Below, in pieces: positions 28,094 to 37,047 of a stretch of 64,000 nucleotides of DNA. Under the pieces are notes generated by a model, which had not been told where the DNA came from, made no database searches, and saw nothing but the letters and a program-made list of their open reading frames with translations. Position 1 is the first letter of the stretch; each line of letters starts with the position of its first letter. The translations under genes were made by a program, and so were the position numbers. Origin of the DNA: Lewinellaceae bacterium (GTDB lineage Bacteria > Bacteroidota > Bacteroidia > Chitinophagales > Saprospiraceae). The stretch is from positions 3,348,001-3,412,000 of the forward strand of contig JACJYL010000001.1 of NCBI GenBank assembly GCA_020636105.1. The letters run 5' to 3'.

Positions 28094-29743
28094 TTATTTT
28101 CCCAATAACTTATTGTATCGGTCGAGGTCTTTCAGCAGGGCGACGGCCTCTTTAACCTCCTTATCATTGCGGAGTCCCATTTTGATCTCCCCTTCCTGAT
28201 AGTAAAAACGGGTAGCGATTTCTTTTTCGATCATGGCGATGATATCCTCTTTGTATTTCATCACCTCTTCTTTTTTAGAAGTACGCATCTTATTTTCAAG
28301 CGCTGTCAATTCTCCGTTGAGAGAAAATCCGTCCTCTTTCGCCTTTTCGCCGAGTTTTTTAAGAAGCTTCTCACTGTCCAGGTCAAATTTATAATCTTTG
28401 GCCTCAAGGAAGCTTACAAATTGATCAAAGCCGGTAAAATGGTAATCTTCTATGGTTTCGATGCTATCGATCTTCAGAACATACTCCGTCACAAAATCGA
28501 AGATCAGCTTTTCATCCACCAGTCCTTTTAGGACGCCTTTTGTTGGTCCTTCGATAAATACGTCCGGTTTCACCCCACCTCCATCGAGGACTACACGCCC
28601 GTTTTTTGTAGCGAATTTAGCTCTGAGCTCGTCGGCTATTTGTACGGGTTCTCCGTCTTTGTATTCCACGCTCTGTATGCAGCGCTGGCTTGGGATGTAG
28701 TATTTTGCTGTGGTAATTTTCACTTTGGAATTATACCCTACATCCATTGTATTCTGAACCAGTCCCTTTCCATAAGAACGTTGTCCGAGCAATACTCCGC
28801 GGTCATAATCCTGCATGACCCCACTGACGATCTCCGAAGCGGAAGCGGAATTTTTATTGATCAGGATCGTTAGGGGAATTTTGAGATCGACCGGATCGCC
28901 TGTGGTTTTAAAACTGCGATCCCAGTCTTTGACTTTTCCCCGGGTGGACACGACGAGCTCGTCTTTAGGGATAAAAATGTTACAGATGTTTACGGCTTCA
29001 CGCAACAACCCCCCTCCATTGCCTCTAAGGTCCAGGATAAGTCCCTGCATTTCCGGATTTTTTTCTTTAAGTTCTTTATACGCATTGGCAATGTTGCGCC
29101 CTGCATCCTGGGTAAATACCGTCAGGGCAATATAACCTATGTCCTTGGTGACCATGCCATAATAAGGTACATTTTCCACGTTAACCTCACCCCTGACCAG
29201 GTTGATATCAAAATTTTTAGGCGTACCAGGGCGTTTTATGGTCAATTTTACCGAAGTCCCCGGAAACCCTTTTATAATGAGGTTAAAATCATCCATCGAT
29301 TTTCCTTTGGCACTTTCCCCATCCACAGCCACTATCTGGTCGCCGACTTTCAGGCCTGCCTTATCCGCGGGCTGGTCTTTGTAGAGCGATGTAATGGTAA
29401 CGTAATCTCCATGCACCTCACTCACCGCCCCGATGCCATGATATTTGCCTTCCGTCATAAAACGGTAGCCTTCGATATCCGATTCGGAAATGTAATTGGT
29501 GAAAGGATCAAGCGAGCCGACCATGGCATCAATTCCCGTTCGCATAAATTGCCCGGGGTCTATCTCATCGACATAGTTCGTATTCACCTCGCGATAAACG
29601 TTGGCAAATATTTCGATGTTTTTCAGTATTTCAAAGTGCCGGTTTTTTTCAGTGAGCACAGTAGTGGCCATACCGGACACAAAAATCAACAGCACGGCTG
29701 CTATTTTTAGCATTTTATTCCTCATCATAACTGATTTGTTCAT
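28094..29743 (-). CDS. S41 C-terminal processing peptidase (CtpA-like)
   Basis: The 549-aa protein begins with a signal or anchor segment (MLKIAAVLLIFVSGMATTVL). It has a PDZ domain at ~85-170 (GIGAVSEVHGDYVTITSLYK, QPADKAGLKVGDQIVAVDGE) and the S41 catalytic core (NGGGLLREAVNI, catalytic Ser in NKNSASASEI, base Lys in RSYGKGLVQ). The tail is long and helical. This is the shorter CtpA type, unlike the larger Prc-type enzyme nearby. It is predicted to act in the periplasm, trimming or degrading envelope proteins. No adaptor gene (NlpI-like TPR lipoprotein) is adjacent. Confidence 0.94.
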   Translation of the reverse strand: MNKSVMMRNKMLKIAAVLLIFVSGMATTVLTEKNRHFEILKNIEIFANVYREVNTNYVDEIDPGQFMRTGIDAMVGSLDPFTNYISESDIEGYRFMTEGKYHGIGAVSEVHGDYVTITSLYKDQPADKAGLKVGDQIVAVDGESAKGKSMDDFNLIIKGFPGTSVKLTIKRPGTPKNFDINLVRGEVNVENVPYYGMVTKDIGYIALTVFTQDAGRNIANAYKELKEKNPEMQGLILDLRGNGGGLLREAVNICNIFIPKDELVVSTRGKVKDWDRSFKTTGDPVDLKIPLTILINKNSASASEIVSGVMQDYDRGVLLGQRSYGKGLVQNTMDVGYNSKVKITTAKYYIPSQRCIQSVEYKDGEPVQIADELRAKFATKNGRVVLDGGGVKPDVFIEGPTKGVLKGLVDEKLIFDFVTEYVLKIDSIETIEDYHFTGFDQFVSFLEAKDYKFDLDSEKLLKKLGEKAKEDGFSLNGELTALENKMRTSKKEEVMKYKEDIIAMIEKEIATRFYYQEGEIKMGLRNDKEVKEAVALLKDLDRYNKLLGK

Positions 29744-29981
29744 AAGTAGGTGAATAGCCGGAAAGGGTCCGATAGCCCATACAAGGTGCCCGAAACAGTT
29801 CCGGATAAATGACTCAAATTTTTATCCTTAAAAAATAATATTCCTCACTGAGTGTATTCAATTATTGTGCCGAAAATAAAAACAAAGGTGGAAATCATTT
29901 ACAAAACGAAACAACCTACCCTAATAATTGTTCTGAAACGTTGTTTAAGTAGTAAGAATACTATTTTTTATTTTCCACTAA

Positions 29982-31166
29982 TTAAGCCCCGCTCTTGATG
30001 GCCGCTTCTTTCACCGCTTTGGCCACTTTCCAGGCTACATGTTCATCCAGGGTAGCTGCAATGACCTGTTCGCGTGTCGGGTTTTTAAGGTAATCGGCAA
30101 TAGCGAAGGCTGCGGCCAGTTTCATGGAAGAGTTGATCGTTTTGGCCCGTGCATCGAGCGCCCCCCGGAAAATGCCTGGAAAACCGAGTACATTATTGAC
30201 CTGGTTGGGCAGATCGCTTCTTCCTGTGCCCACAATGGCGGCCCCACCGGCATAGGCTTCTTCCGGCATAATTTCAGGGATCGGATTGGCAAGCGCAAAA
30301 ATGATGGAGTCGCTGGCCATCGTACTGATATCATCACGATTCAGCAGGTCTCCCTGGCTTACCCCGATAAATACATCAGCCCCTTTGATTGCCTCACGAA
30401 CATCCCCTTTTACATCCATTGGGTTGGAATACCTGAGCGCCTCTTTTTTCGATCCGTTCAAGTCGGTACGCTCGCTGTGGATAATCCCCTTGGAATCACA
30501 CAGGATGACCTGTTTCACGGAGATACAGGCATCGCTTTCCGTGTAAGTGTCTTCGCACAAGAGCAGTTTGGCAATCGCAATACCGGCAGCACCGGCACCA
30601 TTGATCACTACCTTGAGATCGAAGATATTCTTGCCTACTACCTTAACTGCATTGAGCAGAGCCGCCAAAACGACCACAGCCGTACCATGCTGATCATCGT
30701 GAAAAACAGGAATACCTATGTCCTGCAACCTGCGTTCCACCTCAAAACTTCGGGGTGCGGCAATATCTTCCAGGTTAATGCCTCCAAAAACGGGCGCAAT
30801 CAGTTTTACCGTCTCCACGATCTTATCCGCATCCTGCGAATCGATACAAATGGGGAAGGCATTGATCCCTGCAAATCGTCTGAAGAGCATGGCTTTTCCT
30901 TCCATCACGGGAATGGAAGCATGGGCTCCAATATTGCCCAGGCCCAGAACTGCAGAACCATCGGTAACGATAGCTACCATATTGCCCTTAATGGTGTAAT
31001 CCCAAACGGATTCGGGGTTCCTGAAGATTTCACGACAAGGTTCAGCCACTCCCGGGGAATAGACCAAAGACAAATCTTCTTTGGTCCGTACATCCATTTT
31101 GAGGCCGATTCTGATTTTTCCTCTCAGCCTTTTGTGCAGGTTGAGGGATTCTTGAAAATAATCCAT
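29982..31166 (-). CDS. Malic enzyme (oxaloacetate-decarboxylating), short form
   Basis: The 394-aa protein carries the malic enzyme signature: LSLVYSPGVAEPCREI near the N-terminus, YTIKGNMVAIVTDGSAVLGLGNIG, the metal-binding PVFHDDQHGTAVV, and the Rossmann NAD(P)-binding loop VINGAGAAGIAIAKLL. It decarboxylates malate to pyruvate with reduction of NAD(P). Many Bacteroidetes carry a ~760-aa version fused to a phosphotransacetylase-like domain; this one lacks it and is the stand-alone form. Cofactor preference cannot be told by eye. The gene stands alone. Confidence 0.94.
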   Translation of the reverse strand: MDYFQESLNLHKRLRGKIRIGLKMDVRTKEDLSLVYSPGVAEPCREIFRNPESVWDYTIKGNMVAIVTDGSAVLGLGNIGAHASIPVMEGKAMLFRRFAGINAFPICIDSQDADKIVETVKLIAPVFGGINLEDIAAPRSFEVERRLQDIGIPVFHDDQHGTAVVVLAALLNAVKVVGKNIFDLKVVINGAGAAGIAIAKLLLCEDTYTESDACISVKQVILCDSKGIIHSERTDLNGSKKEALRYSNPMDVKGDVREAIKGADVFIGVSQGDLLNRDDISTMASDSIIFALANPIPEIMPEEAYAGGAAIVGTGRSDLPNQVNNVLGFPGIFRGALDARAKTINSSMKLAAAFAIADYLKNPTREQVIAATLDEHVAWKVAKAVKEAAIKSGA

Positions 31167-31307
31167 AAAAGGTGGTTTTATTTTGGTTAGGTATGCGAGC
31201 TACGGTTTCTTATGGAAAGTTTTTCCATTATCCCCAAAATTCCGCCTCTCCACATGATTCATATAAAAAGTAAAAGCCTAGTGATTAAGCATTGCTCAAA
31301 AAAATGT

Positions 31308-31829
31308 TCATGTCTTGCTTTTGCCAGCGCTGAAAATTCTGTACCACCCAAAACGGATGAGGATCAACAAAATGGCAAAAATGAGCAATACCATTTCAAA
31401 CCTCAGGTAGGAGAATACAATGATATGCGTTCGATCGATAAACCACATGAGTCCCAGGGTGGCTGAAATGATCATCACCAGGGCCGATAGTTTCCCAAAT
31501 CCGGGCACATCATCCAGATCTACGTTATTCCTGATGATTAACAATGTAAAAATCATGGAGAAAACAGGCAGTATCTGGGTATAAATATCCGTATCCATGA
31601 TGCTGCGTTTTTCAAACAAAAACATGTATATGCTTAGGCTAACAGAAAAAATGCCCGGCACACAAATGAGGTAGATCAGCGTGGAATACAGATATTTCCA
31701 AGGGCTGAGATGCCCTTCGTTTTTGCCAAAAAAACCTGAAAGCAAGGCCGTCATTGGAATGACGATGAAAAAAAACAGCAGGTAAACAGGGTTTTGAGCC
31801 ATCAGGTCAAAGAGTTCTTTTAAGGTCAT
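31308..31829 (-). CDS. Small integral membrane protein, unknown function
   Basis: Translation probably starts at 31829 (MTLKELFDLMAQNPVYLLFF); the frame extends 32 codons upstream with a non-membrane sequence, which I discount. The 173-aa product has about five hydrophobic segments (VYLLFFFIVIPMTALLSGFF, TLIYLICVPGIFSVSLSIYM, VFSMIFTLLIIRNNVDLDDV and two more) and a basic C-terminus. The conserved-looking Asp-rich turn NNVDLDDVPGFGK sits between helices. I do not recognise the family. It lies 141 bp upstream of the malic enzyme start on the same strand. Confidence 0.75.
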   Translation of the reverse strand: MTLKELFDLMAQNPVYLLFFFIVIPMTALLSGFFGKNEGHLSPWKYLYSTLIYLICVPGIFSVSLSIYMFLFEKRSIMDTDIYTQILPVFSMIFTLLIIRNNVDLDDVPGFGKLSALVMIISATLGLMWFIDRTHIIVFSYLRFEMVLLIFAILLILIRFGWYRIFSAGKSKT

Positions 31830-32137
31830 GATTTCTGGTTGTTTTTTTAAAATAACAGCAAAATGTTCTTGATTGGTCAAAATTTGAGGCTGCAAGATAA
31901 AAATAATCCGTTGTTCAAGCTTCAAAATTTTGTCTTTGAATAGGATGCCATGAAGAATAACTTTCCTGAAATTTTGATGAATTCATGACAATTCTTTCAT
32001 GTATTTCGAGTAAATTTACCTTTATCAGCACATAAAGACCTACGACAAAAAAGAGCATATTATTATTCAAATCAAGACCCAAAAAAGAGGCTGTTTTTAC
32101 TGAACACCCGGCATTTTTTCATTCAAAAATAAAAAAC
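31830..32137. other. Divergent intergenic region, nothing identified
   Basis: This 308-bp AT-rich gap lies between a minus-strand membrane protein gene and a plus-strand secreted protein gene, so it should hold two promoters. No repeat, hairpin or coding frame was recognised. Confidence 0.5.
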
Positions 32138-33616
32138 ATGAAAATTTCCGGAATTTCATTGATGACGATTTTGAGTATCGCCTTTTTCCTATCCTCTACG
32201 GTATTTACTCATGGACAGGCTCCAAAACTTTGCCCGGAAGATGGCGTCGCCGGGGATGAGTTTGGCGTTTTTGTTTCCCTTTCGGGAGATTTTGCCCTTA
32301 TCGGGGCAAGTGCCGCCCGGGTAGAAGAAAAAACCTGTGGGGCCGCTTACATTTTCAAACATGAACCCGACGGGTGGGTTCAGCGGGCCAAATTCTTTCC
32401 CGATACGCCCGATGAGGATGATTTGTTTGGAAAGATCCTAAAGCTTGACGGGGACCATGCGCTGGTGACTTCTTATAACGATGACGATATGGGAGAAAAT
32501 GCCGGCGCTGCATTTATTTACCAAAGAACGGGAGACGATTGGACCTTACAATCGAAGCTGTTCGCCCTGGACGCTGAAGCTTTTGACAACTTCGGCGTGG
32601 CGGCAGATATCTACGGCGACCGTGCGATCATTGGAGCTTTCGGTGATGATGATAACGGTTTTTTCAGCGGATCGGCATACATTTTTGTCCGGCAGAATGA
32701 GCAGTGGATCCAGGAAGTCAAACTATTACCTTCTGACGGGGCTGCTTTTGATAAATTCGGAAGAAGCGTAGCCATCTCAGAAGATTACGCGGTTATTTGT
32801 GGAGTGCTTGATGACGATAACGGAGAGGAGAGCGGTTCGGTGTACGTTTTCAGAAGAAACGGCAACACCTGGACCGAAGAGGCCAAACTCACCCCTGACG
32901 ATGGTGCCACGGGGGATCGTTTCGGCCGAAGTATAAGCATTGCCGGGGATTATGTGGCCATAAGCGCAGCCCTCAAAGACGAACACGGACTGGACAGTGG
33001 TTCGGCCTATGTTTTCAAAAGAGTGGACGGTCAATGGATTCAGCAAAGTAAGTTGGTACCGGATGATCTTGGTGTCGGGGATCTGATGGGATATTGCATT
33101 ACCAGCAATGAAGATTTCGTAGCCATCAGTGCCCACCTGAATGACGAACAAGGGGCAGATGCCGGAGCTTTTTACCTGTTCCACCGGAACGGAGAGCAGT
33201 GGAGCGAGGCAGCAAAAATTACCGCTGATCACCCCGAGGCACTCGATTACTTTGGAATTTGCGTAGATATTTCTGCTGGTCAGCTCATTTGCGGCGCTCC
33301 CCTTGACCAGAGTGATGAAGGCATTGAATGTGGGGTAGCCTATATTTACGATTTACAGCAATACCTTTCCACAGAAGACATCGGAGCGAATTCTTTTTCC
33401 ATTTTCCCCAACCCAGTTCACGACATTTTGTTTTTTAAAGAAAATAAAATACCTGACGGAACAGTGGTTGCTGTTTATAATGTAGCCGGGGAGTTGGTAT
33501 TCAAAAAAATTCTAACCGGCCAAAGTGTACCTGTTTCAGGTCTTTCGCCAGGCACTTATTTCCTTGAGTTGACAACAAAGGAAGGAAGGAGTAGAGGAAA
33601 ATTTATCGTAGATTGA
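32138..33616 (+). CDS. FG-GAP repeat protein with T9SS type A tail
   Basis: The 492-aa product has a signal peptide (ending VFTHGQ). Seven repeats of ~50-55 aa follow the FG-GAP scheme: GDEFGVFVSLSGDFALIGA, DLFGKILKLDGDHALVTS, FDNFGVAADIYGDRAIIGA, FDKFGRSVAISEDYAVICG, GDRFGRSISIAGDYVAISA, GDLMGYCITSNEDFVAISA and LDYFGICVDISAGQLICGA. Each is followed by a SAYVFKR/AYIF-type strand. They should close into a seven-bladed propeller. The last ~75 residues are a type A sorting tail (NSFSIFPNPVHDILFF, GLSPGTYFLELTT). A T9SS-exported surface or extracellular protein; ligand unknown. Confidence 0.92.
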   Translation: MKISGISLMTILSIAFFLSSTVFTHGQAPKLCPEDGVAGDEFGVFVSLSGDFALIGASAARVEEKTCGAAYIFKHEPDGWVQRAKFFPDTPDEDDLFGKILKLDGDHALVTSYNDDDMGENAGAAFIYQRTGDDWTLQSKLFALDAEAFDNFGVAADIYGDRAIIGAFGDDDNGFFSGSAYIFVRQNEQWIQEVKLLPSDGAAFDKFGRSVAISEDYAVICGVLDDDNGEESGSVYVFRRNGNTWTEEAKLTPDDGATGDRFGRSISIAGDYVAISAALKDEHGLDSGSAYVFKRVDGQWIQQSKLVPDDLGVGDLMGYCITSNEDFVAISAHLNDEQGADAGAFYLFHRNGEQWSEAAKITADHPEALDYFGICVDISAGQLICGAPLDQSDEGIECGVAYIYDLQQYLSTEDIGANSFSIFPNPVHDILFFKENKIPDGTVVAVYNVAGELVFKKILTGQSVPVSGLSPGTYFLELTTKEGRSRGKFIVD

Positions 33617-33633
33617 GAAAGTAATACCGGGGG

Positions 33634-34326
33634 TTAGTCAAGTAGCTGGCCCCAATTGCCTAAAAAATCTTGCTCTCTGGCATTGGCACGCAGCTTTTTT
33701 AAAAAATCTTCCCGTGGGATAGCCCGTGCGCCCAGGCTGCCCAGGTGAGCGGTTTCCTGCTGGCAATCGATTAGGGTAAAACCCCGTGCTTCCAGCTTTT
33801 TCACGAGGATGGTGAAACCGAATTTTGAAGCGTTGGATTCAAAGCTGAACATGGATTCTCCGAAGAAAATTTTGCCCATCGAAAGACCGTAGAGGCCGCC
33901 TACCAGTTTTTCTTCATTCCAGACTTCAACGGAATGAGCATACCCCATTTCATGCAGCCTGGTATAAGCCTCTACCATCTCATCATTGATCCAGCTTCCG
34001 TACTGTCGTTTGCGATAATGATCCCGGCAATTCACCATAACCTGCCTAAATTGAGTATCAAAAGTGACGTTGAATTTTCCCTGGTTTAAATAAGGGCGCA
34101 TGCTTTTTGACACTTTCAATTCATTGGGAAACAGCACGAACCTTGGATCCAGCGACCACCACAAAATTTCTTCCCCCGGGTTATACCACGGGAATATGCC
34201 CGAACGATAAGCCTGCAAAAGGCGATTCACCGAAAGATCGCCGCCGACAGCCAATAGCCCTGATTCTTCGGCAAAGGAAGGATCCGGAAAAGCTACATTG
34301 TGTTCATTAAGTAAAAAAACAGGCAT
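33634..34326 (-). CDS. aat: Leucyl/phenylalanyl-tRNA--protein transferase
   Basis: The 230-aa protein shows the Aat signature: FPDPSFAEESGLLAVGGDLS, LLQAYRSGIFPWYNPGEEILWWS, DPRFVLFP, SVEVWNEEKLVGGLYGLSMG, and FFGESMFSFESNASKF. Aat moves Leu or Phe from charged tRNA to proteins with N-terminal Lys or Arg, creating a bacterial N-degron. The gene directly follows clpS (65 bp gap, same strand), whose product delivers such substrates to ClpAP. The pair thus forms an N-degron operon. Confidence 0.96.
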   Translation of the reverse strand: MPVFLLNEHNVAFPDPSFAEESGLLAVGGDLSVNRLLQAYRSGIFPWYNPGEEILWWSLDPRFVLFPNELKVSKSMRPYLNQGKFNVTFDTQFRQVMVNCRDHYRKRQYGSWINDEMVEAYTRLHEMGYAHSVEVWNEEKLVGGLYGLSMGKIFFGESMFSFESNASKFGFTILVKKLEARGFTLIDCQQETAHLGSLGARAIPREDFLKKLRANAREQDFLGNWGQLLD

Positions 34327-34391
34327 GAAAAAAATTCAATTTCGGCGGCAAGACAACAAAAGATAAATGAAAAAATTCACCTTAAAAATTA

Positions 34392-34706
34392 TCAGTCATC
34401 ATCTCCCCCTTCGATAACAGCGGATAATCCTCTGTCGATGAGGGCATCTTTTTTGGGTTTTAATATCTTTTTGGGGGCAGTTTTTACCGTCGCTTTACCT
34501 TTGAAATGGATGAGAAGTGAAAGTTGTTCGGACTGTGTCTGGTCATGCCCCAAAACTTCCATAAAACACTCTACCACCCAGTCAAAAGTATTGTGGTCAT
34601 CATTATAGACGACCAATTGCGCATCGTGGCCACGATCCGAATCAGCAACTTCGTCTTCGATAGCGACTTCTTCTTCAAATTCTTCAAATGGTGAGTTATA
34701 AAGCAT
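34392..34706 (-). CDS. clpS: ATP-dependent Clp protease adaptor ClpS
   Basis: The 104-aa protein has a flexible acidic N-terminal tail and the ClpS core: LVVYNDDHNTFDWVVECFME (the NDDxxTxxxV binding-pocket motif), GHDQTQSEQLSLLIHFKGKA, and a C-terminal helix. ClpS binds N-terminal Leu, Phe, Tyr or Trp and hands the protein to ClpA. Length and motif are normal. Followed on the same strand by aat, which makes the destabilising N-terminal residues. Confidence 0.95.
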   Translation of the reverse strand: MLYNSPFEEFEEEVAIEDEVADSDRGHDAQLVVYNDDHNTFDWVVECFMEVLGHDQTQSEQLSLLIHFKGKATVKTAPKKILKPKKDALIDRGLSAVIEGGDDD

Positions 34707-34918
34707 GCTATTTTTTTATTGGCTTTAACTTATTTTTTTCAAAATAAGTTGCAGGATAAGCCACAAAATTACACAAAAATTTACCTTTTTTCCAATACTT
34801 TCGCACCGTGATGACAGAATCGACGAATTTAGCACCCTTGTAATCCAACCTGTTTTATAACTTCGTCACAACTGTTTACTATTTTGTTCGTTAATTAGAT
34901 TGAACTATAACTGAGATT

Positions 34919-36295
34919 ATGCGAGTTTTAAACCTGATAGTGATTATGCTCTTTTCGATTGGCCAGGGGATCATGGCACAACAATATACCCAGGAAGAAG
35001 TGAACCTGGAAAAAATGTTGATCGAAGCAAGCCGTGAGAAATTTTTAAAAAATTACGACAAAGCCATCGCCATTTTGGAGCAGGCTCATGAATTACAAAG
35101 TCAGGATCCTGCCATTGCCTACGAACTGGGAAAACTCTATGTCATTAGGGGCGACAATAGTAATGCAGAAAAGATGCTGAAAATTGCCGTTGCTTCAGGC
35201 GAGAATAATGAATGGTATTTCCAGGAGCTTTTAGACCTGTATCGCCATACAGGACAATACGAAAGCGCTCTTGCGCTTTGTGAAGAGCTCGTAGACAAGA
35301 ACCCTTATACCAAGGACTATTATTATGATCTCGCCTGGTACAATACTGTTTTGAACCGATACCAGAAAGCCATTAAGGTGTATGACAAAATGGAGTCAAA
35401 ATTTGGCTACGATGAACAAATCGCGACCCGCAGGCACCGGTTGTTTTTAATTTCCGGGGATAAGAAAAAAGCCGAAAAAGAATACGTCCGCCTCATCGAA
35501 TCTTTTCCCAATAATCCTGATTACTATTTTTTCCTGGCTCAGTTTTATGAAAACCAGGGACAAACCGGCCAGGCAGATGAGGTGTACAGGAATATTTTAA
35601 AAATAGACCCCGGCAATGCGGAAGCCACCATGGCCCTGGCCGGAAGCCAGTCAAAAAACAAAGGAGATCTCACTTATATTCAGGCGCTGAAACCTGTTTT
35701 CGAAAAAGATGATCTCAGTATAGATCTCAAGGTAGAAAAACTAATTCCCATCATAACGAAGGTAGCCAACACTGCGGATGTGGAACTTGCCGACGCAGGG
35801 TTGCAATTGACGGCCATCCTTGAAAACGTTCATTCACAGGATGCCAAAGGGTTTGCTGCTTCCGGAGATTTACTGTACCATTCTAACAGGCTTGAACCTG
35901 CCCTTGAAAAATACAAAACCTCCCTTTCCCTTTCTGAAAACAATTTTATGGTATGGGAAAATGTAATGTACATAAACCTCGAACTGGGGCAATACAAAAA
36001 ACTGCTGAGTACGACCAACCAGGTCATCGATTTATTCCCCAACAAAGCAGTGACCTATTACCTCAGCGGGGTTGCCAACCATGAACTCGGCAATAAAATC
36101 AATGCCCTGAATTCACTTAACCAGGCCTTGTTGATGAGCGCTAAGGATCTTGTTTTAAAATATAAAATTTATAAACTCCAGGGAATTATTTATTGTGAAT
36201 CGGGACAAACCGAAAAAGCCGAAAAAGCCTTTAACAAGGCAATAGAGATCAATCCCGATGAAAAAGATAAATTGAATTGCAATGACCAAAAATAG
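34919..36295 (+). CDS. Secreted/periplasmic TPR protein
   Basis: The 458-aa protein opens with a signal peptide (LNLIVIMLFSIGQGIMAQQ) and consists of about ten TPR units, for example NYDKAIAILEQAHELQSQDP, QYESALALCEELVDKNPYTK, RYQKAIKVYDKMESKFGYDE and QTEKAEKAFNKAIEINPDE at the C-terminus. It probably acts in the periplasm or at the outer membrane as an assembly scaffold. Its last 14 bases overlap the start of the DUF4292 lipoprotein gene, and an EnvC-like gene follows, so these three are very likely one operon. Confidence 0.9.
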   Translation: MRVLNLIVIMLFSIGQGIMAQQYTQEEVNLEKMLIEASREKFLKNYDKAIAILEQAHELQSQDPAIAYELGKLYVIRGDNSNAEKMLKIAVASGENNEWYFQELLDLYRHTGQYESALALCEELVDKNPYTKDYYYDLAWYNTVLNRYQKAIKVYDKMESKFGYDEQIATRRHRLFLISGDKKKAEKEYVRLIESFPNNPDYYFFLAQFYENQGQTGQADEVYRNILKIDPGNAEATMALAGSQSKNKGDLTYIQALKPVFEKDDLSIDLKVEKLIPIITKVANTADVELADAGLQLTAILENVHSQDAKGFAASGDLLYHSNRLEPALEKYKTSLSLSENNFMVWENVMYINLELGQYKKLLSTTNQVIDLFPNKAVTYYLSGVANHELGNKINALNSLNQALLMSAKDLVLKYKIYKLQGIIYCESGQTEKAEKAFNKAIEINPDEKDKLNCNDQK

Positions 36296-37046
36296 TTTTA
36301 AATTTTACCTGGGTTTATTCCTGGCGCTTGGTTTTTTACAAAGTTGCAACACTTCACGTAACCTGAGCAAAACTCCTGAGAAAATGAGTTCCTCGGAACT
36401 CATCACCTATCTCAATACCCATCCGGTGATCCCGGAATGGTTCAACGGGAAAGCCAAGGTATCCTTCGACCATCCCGACCTGTCCATGACGTTTTCTTCC
36501 ACCATAAAAATGAAAAAAGACAGCATCTTTTGGGCTAACGGCAAAAAACTCGGACTCGAAGCCGGACGCATACTCGTCAACAGGGACTCGGCTTTCGTGC
36601 TCGACCGGATCAACAATGATTACATTGCCGAAGGACTTGACTATATGGAGCGTCACAACCTTCCCGGAGATTTTAATGCCTTGCAGCAATTTATCCTCGG
36701 TAATCCCCTCATGCCAATGAATGGCGATTTTAAAGTAGAAAAAATCCCCGGCGGGTATCATATTTCCGGGAAACATCAGGATATTGATATCGATTATTTT
36801 TTTGCCAAAAAGAGCCTGCTCCTTGAAAAAGTCATCCTTTCACAAAAAGTTAAGGAAAAAATGCTTGAAATGTCGCTGGAAGAATACGCCATGCTGGACG
36901 ACAAGACTAATTTTCCCTACCTTCGCAACATAAAAATGAAGGATGGTAAAGAAAATACCACCGTGCAGATAAAATTCACAAAGGTAGAAATTGATGTTCC
37001 ACAAGAATTCCAATTTGTTGTCCCCGGGAAATACCTCGGTAAATAA
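36282..37046 (+). CDS. DUF4292 lipoprotein (LolB-like fold)
   Basis: The 254-aa protein has a lipoprotein signal with lipobox LQSC (Cys22). The DUF4292 domain follows: WFNGKAKVSFDHPDLSMTFS, IKMKKDSIFWANGKKLGLEA, GRILVNRDSAFVLDRINNDY, VTL-type strands to the end. DUF4292 proteins are beta-rich and thought to resemble LolA/LolB lipoprotein carriers; a role in moving lipoproteins to the outer membrane is inferred, not shown. It overlaps the TPR gene by 14 bp, and the EnvC-like gene starts 1 bp after its stop. Confidence 0.88.
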   Translation: MTKNSFKFYLGLFLALGFLQSCNTSRNLSKTPEKMSSSELITYLNTHPVIPEWFNGKAKVSFDHPDLSMTFSSTIKMKKDSIFWANGKKLGLEAGRILVNRDSAFVLDRINNDYIAEGLDYMERHNLPGDFNALQQFILGNPLMPMNGDFKVEKIPGGYHISGKHQDIDIDYFFAKKSLLLEKVILSQKVKEKMLEMSLEEYAMLDDKTNFPYLRNIKMKDGKENTTVQIKFTKVEIDVPQEFQFVVPGKYLGK

Positions 37047-37047
37047 G

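Noticed and set aside
29982..31190. A 383-codon plus-strand frame antisense to malic enzyme
   Set aside because: Malic enzyme motifs on the minus strand are complete; the antisense translation has no domain.
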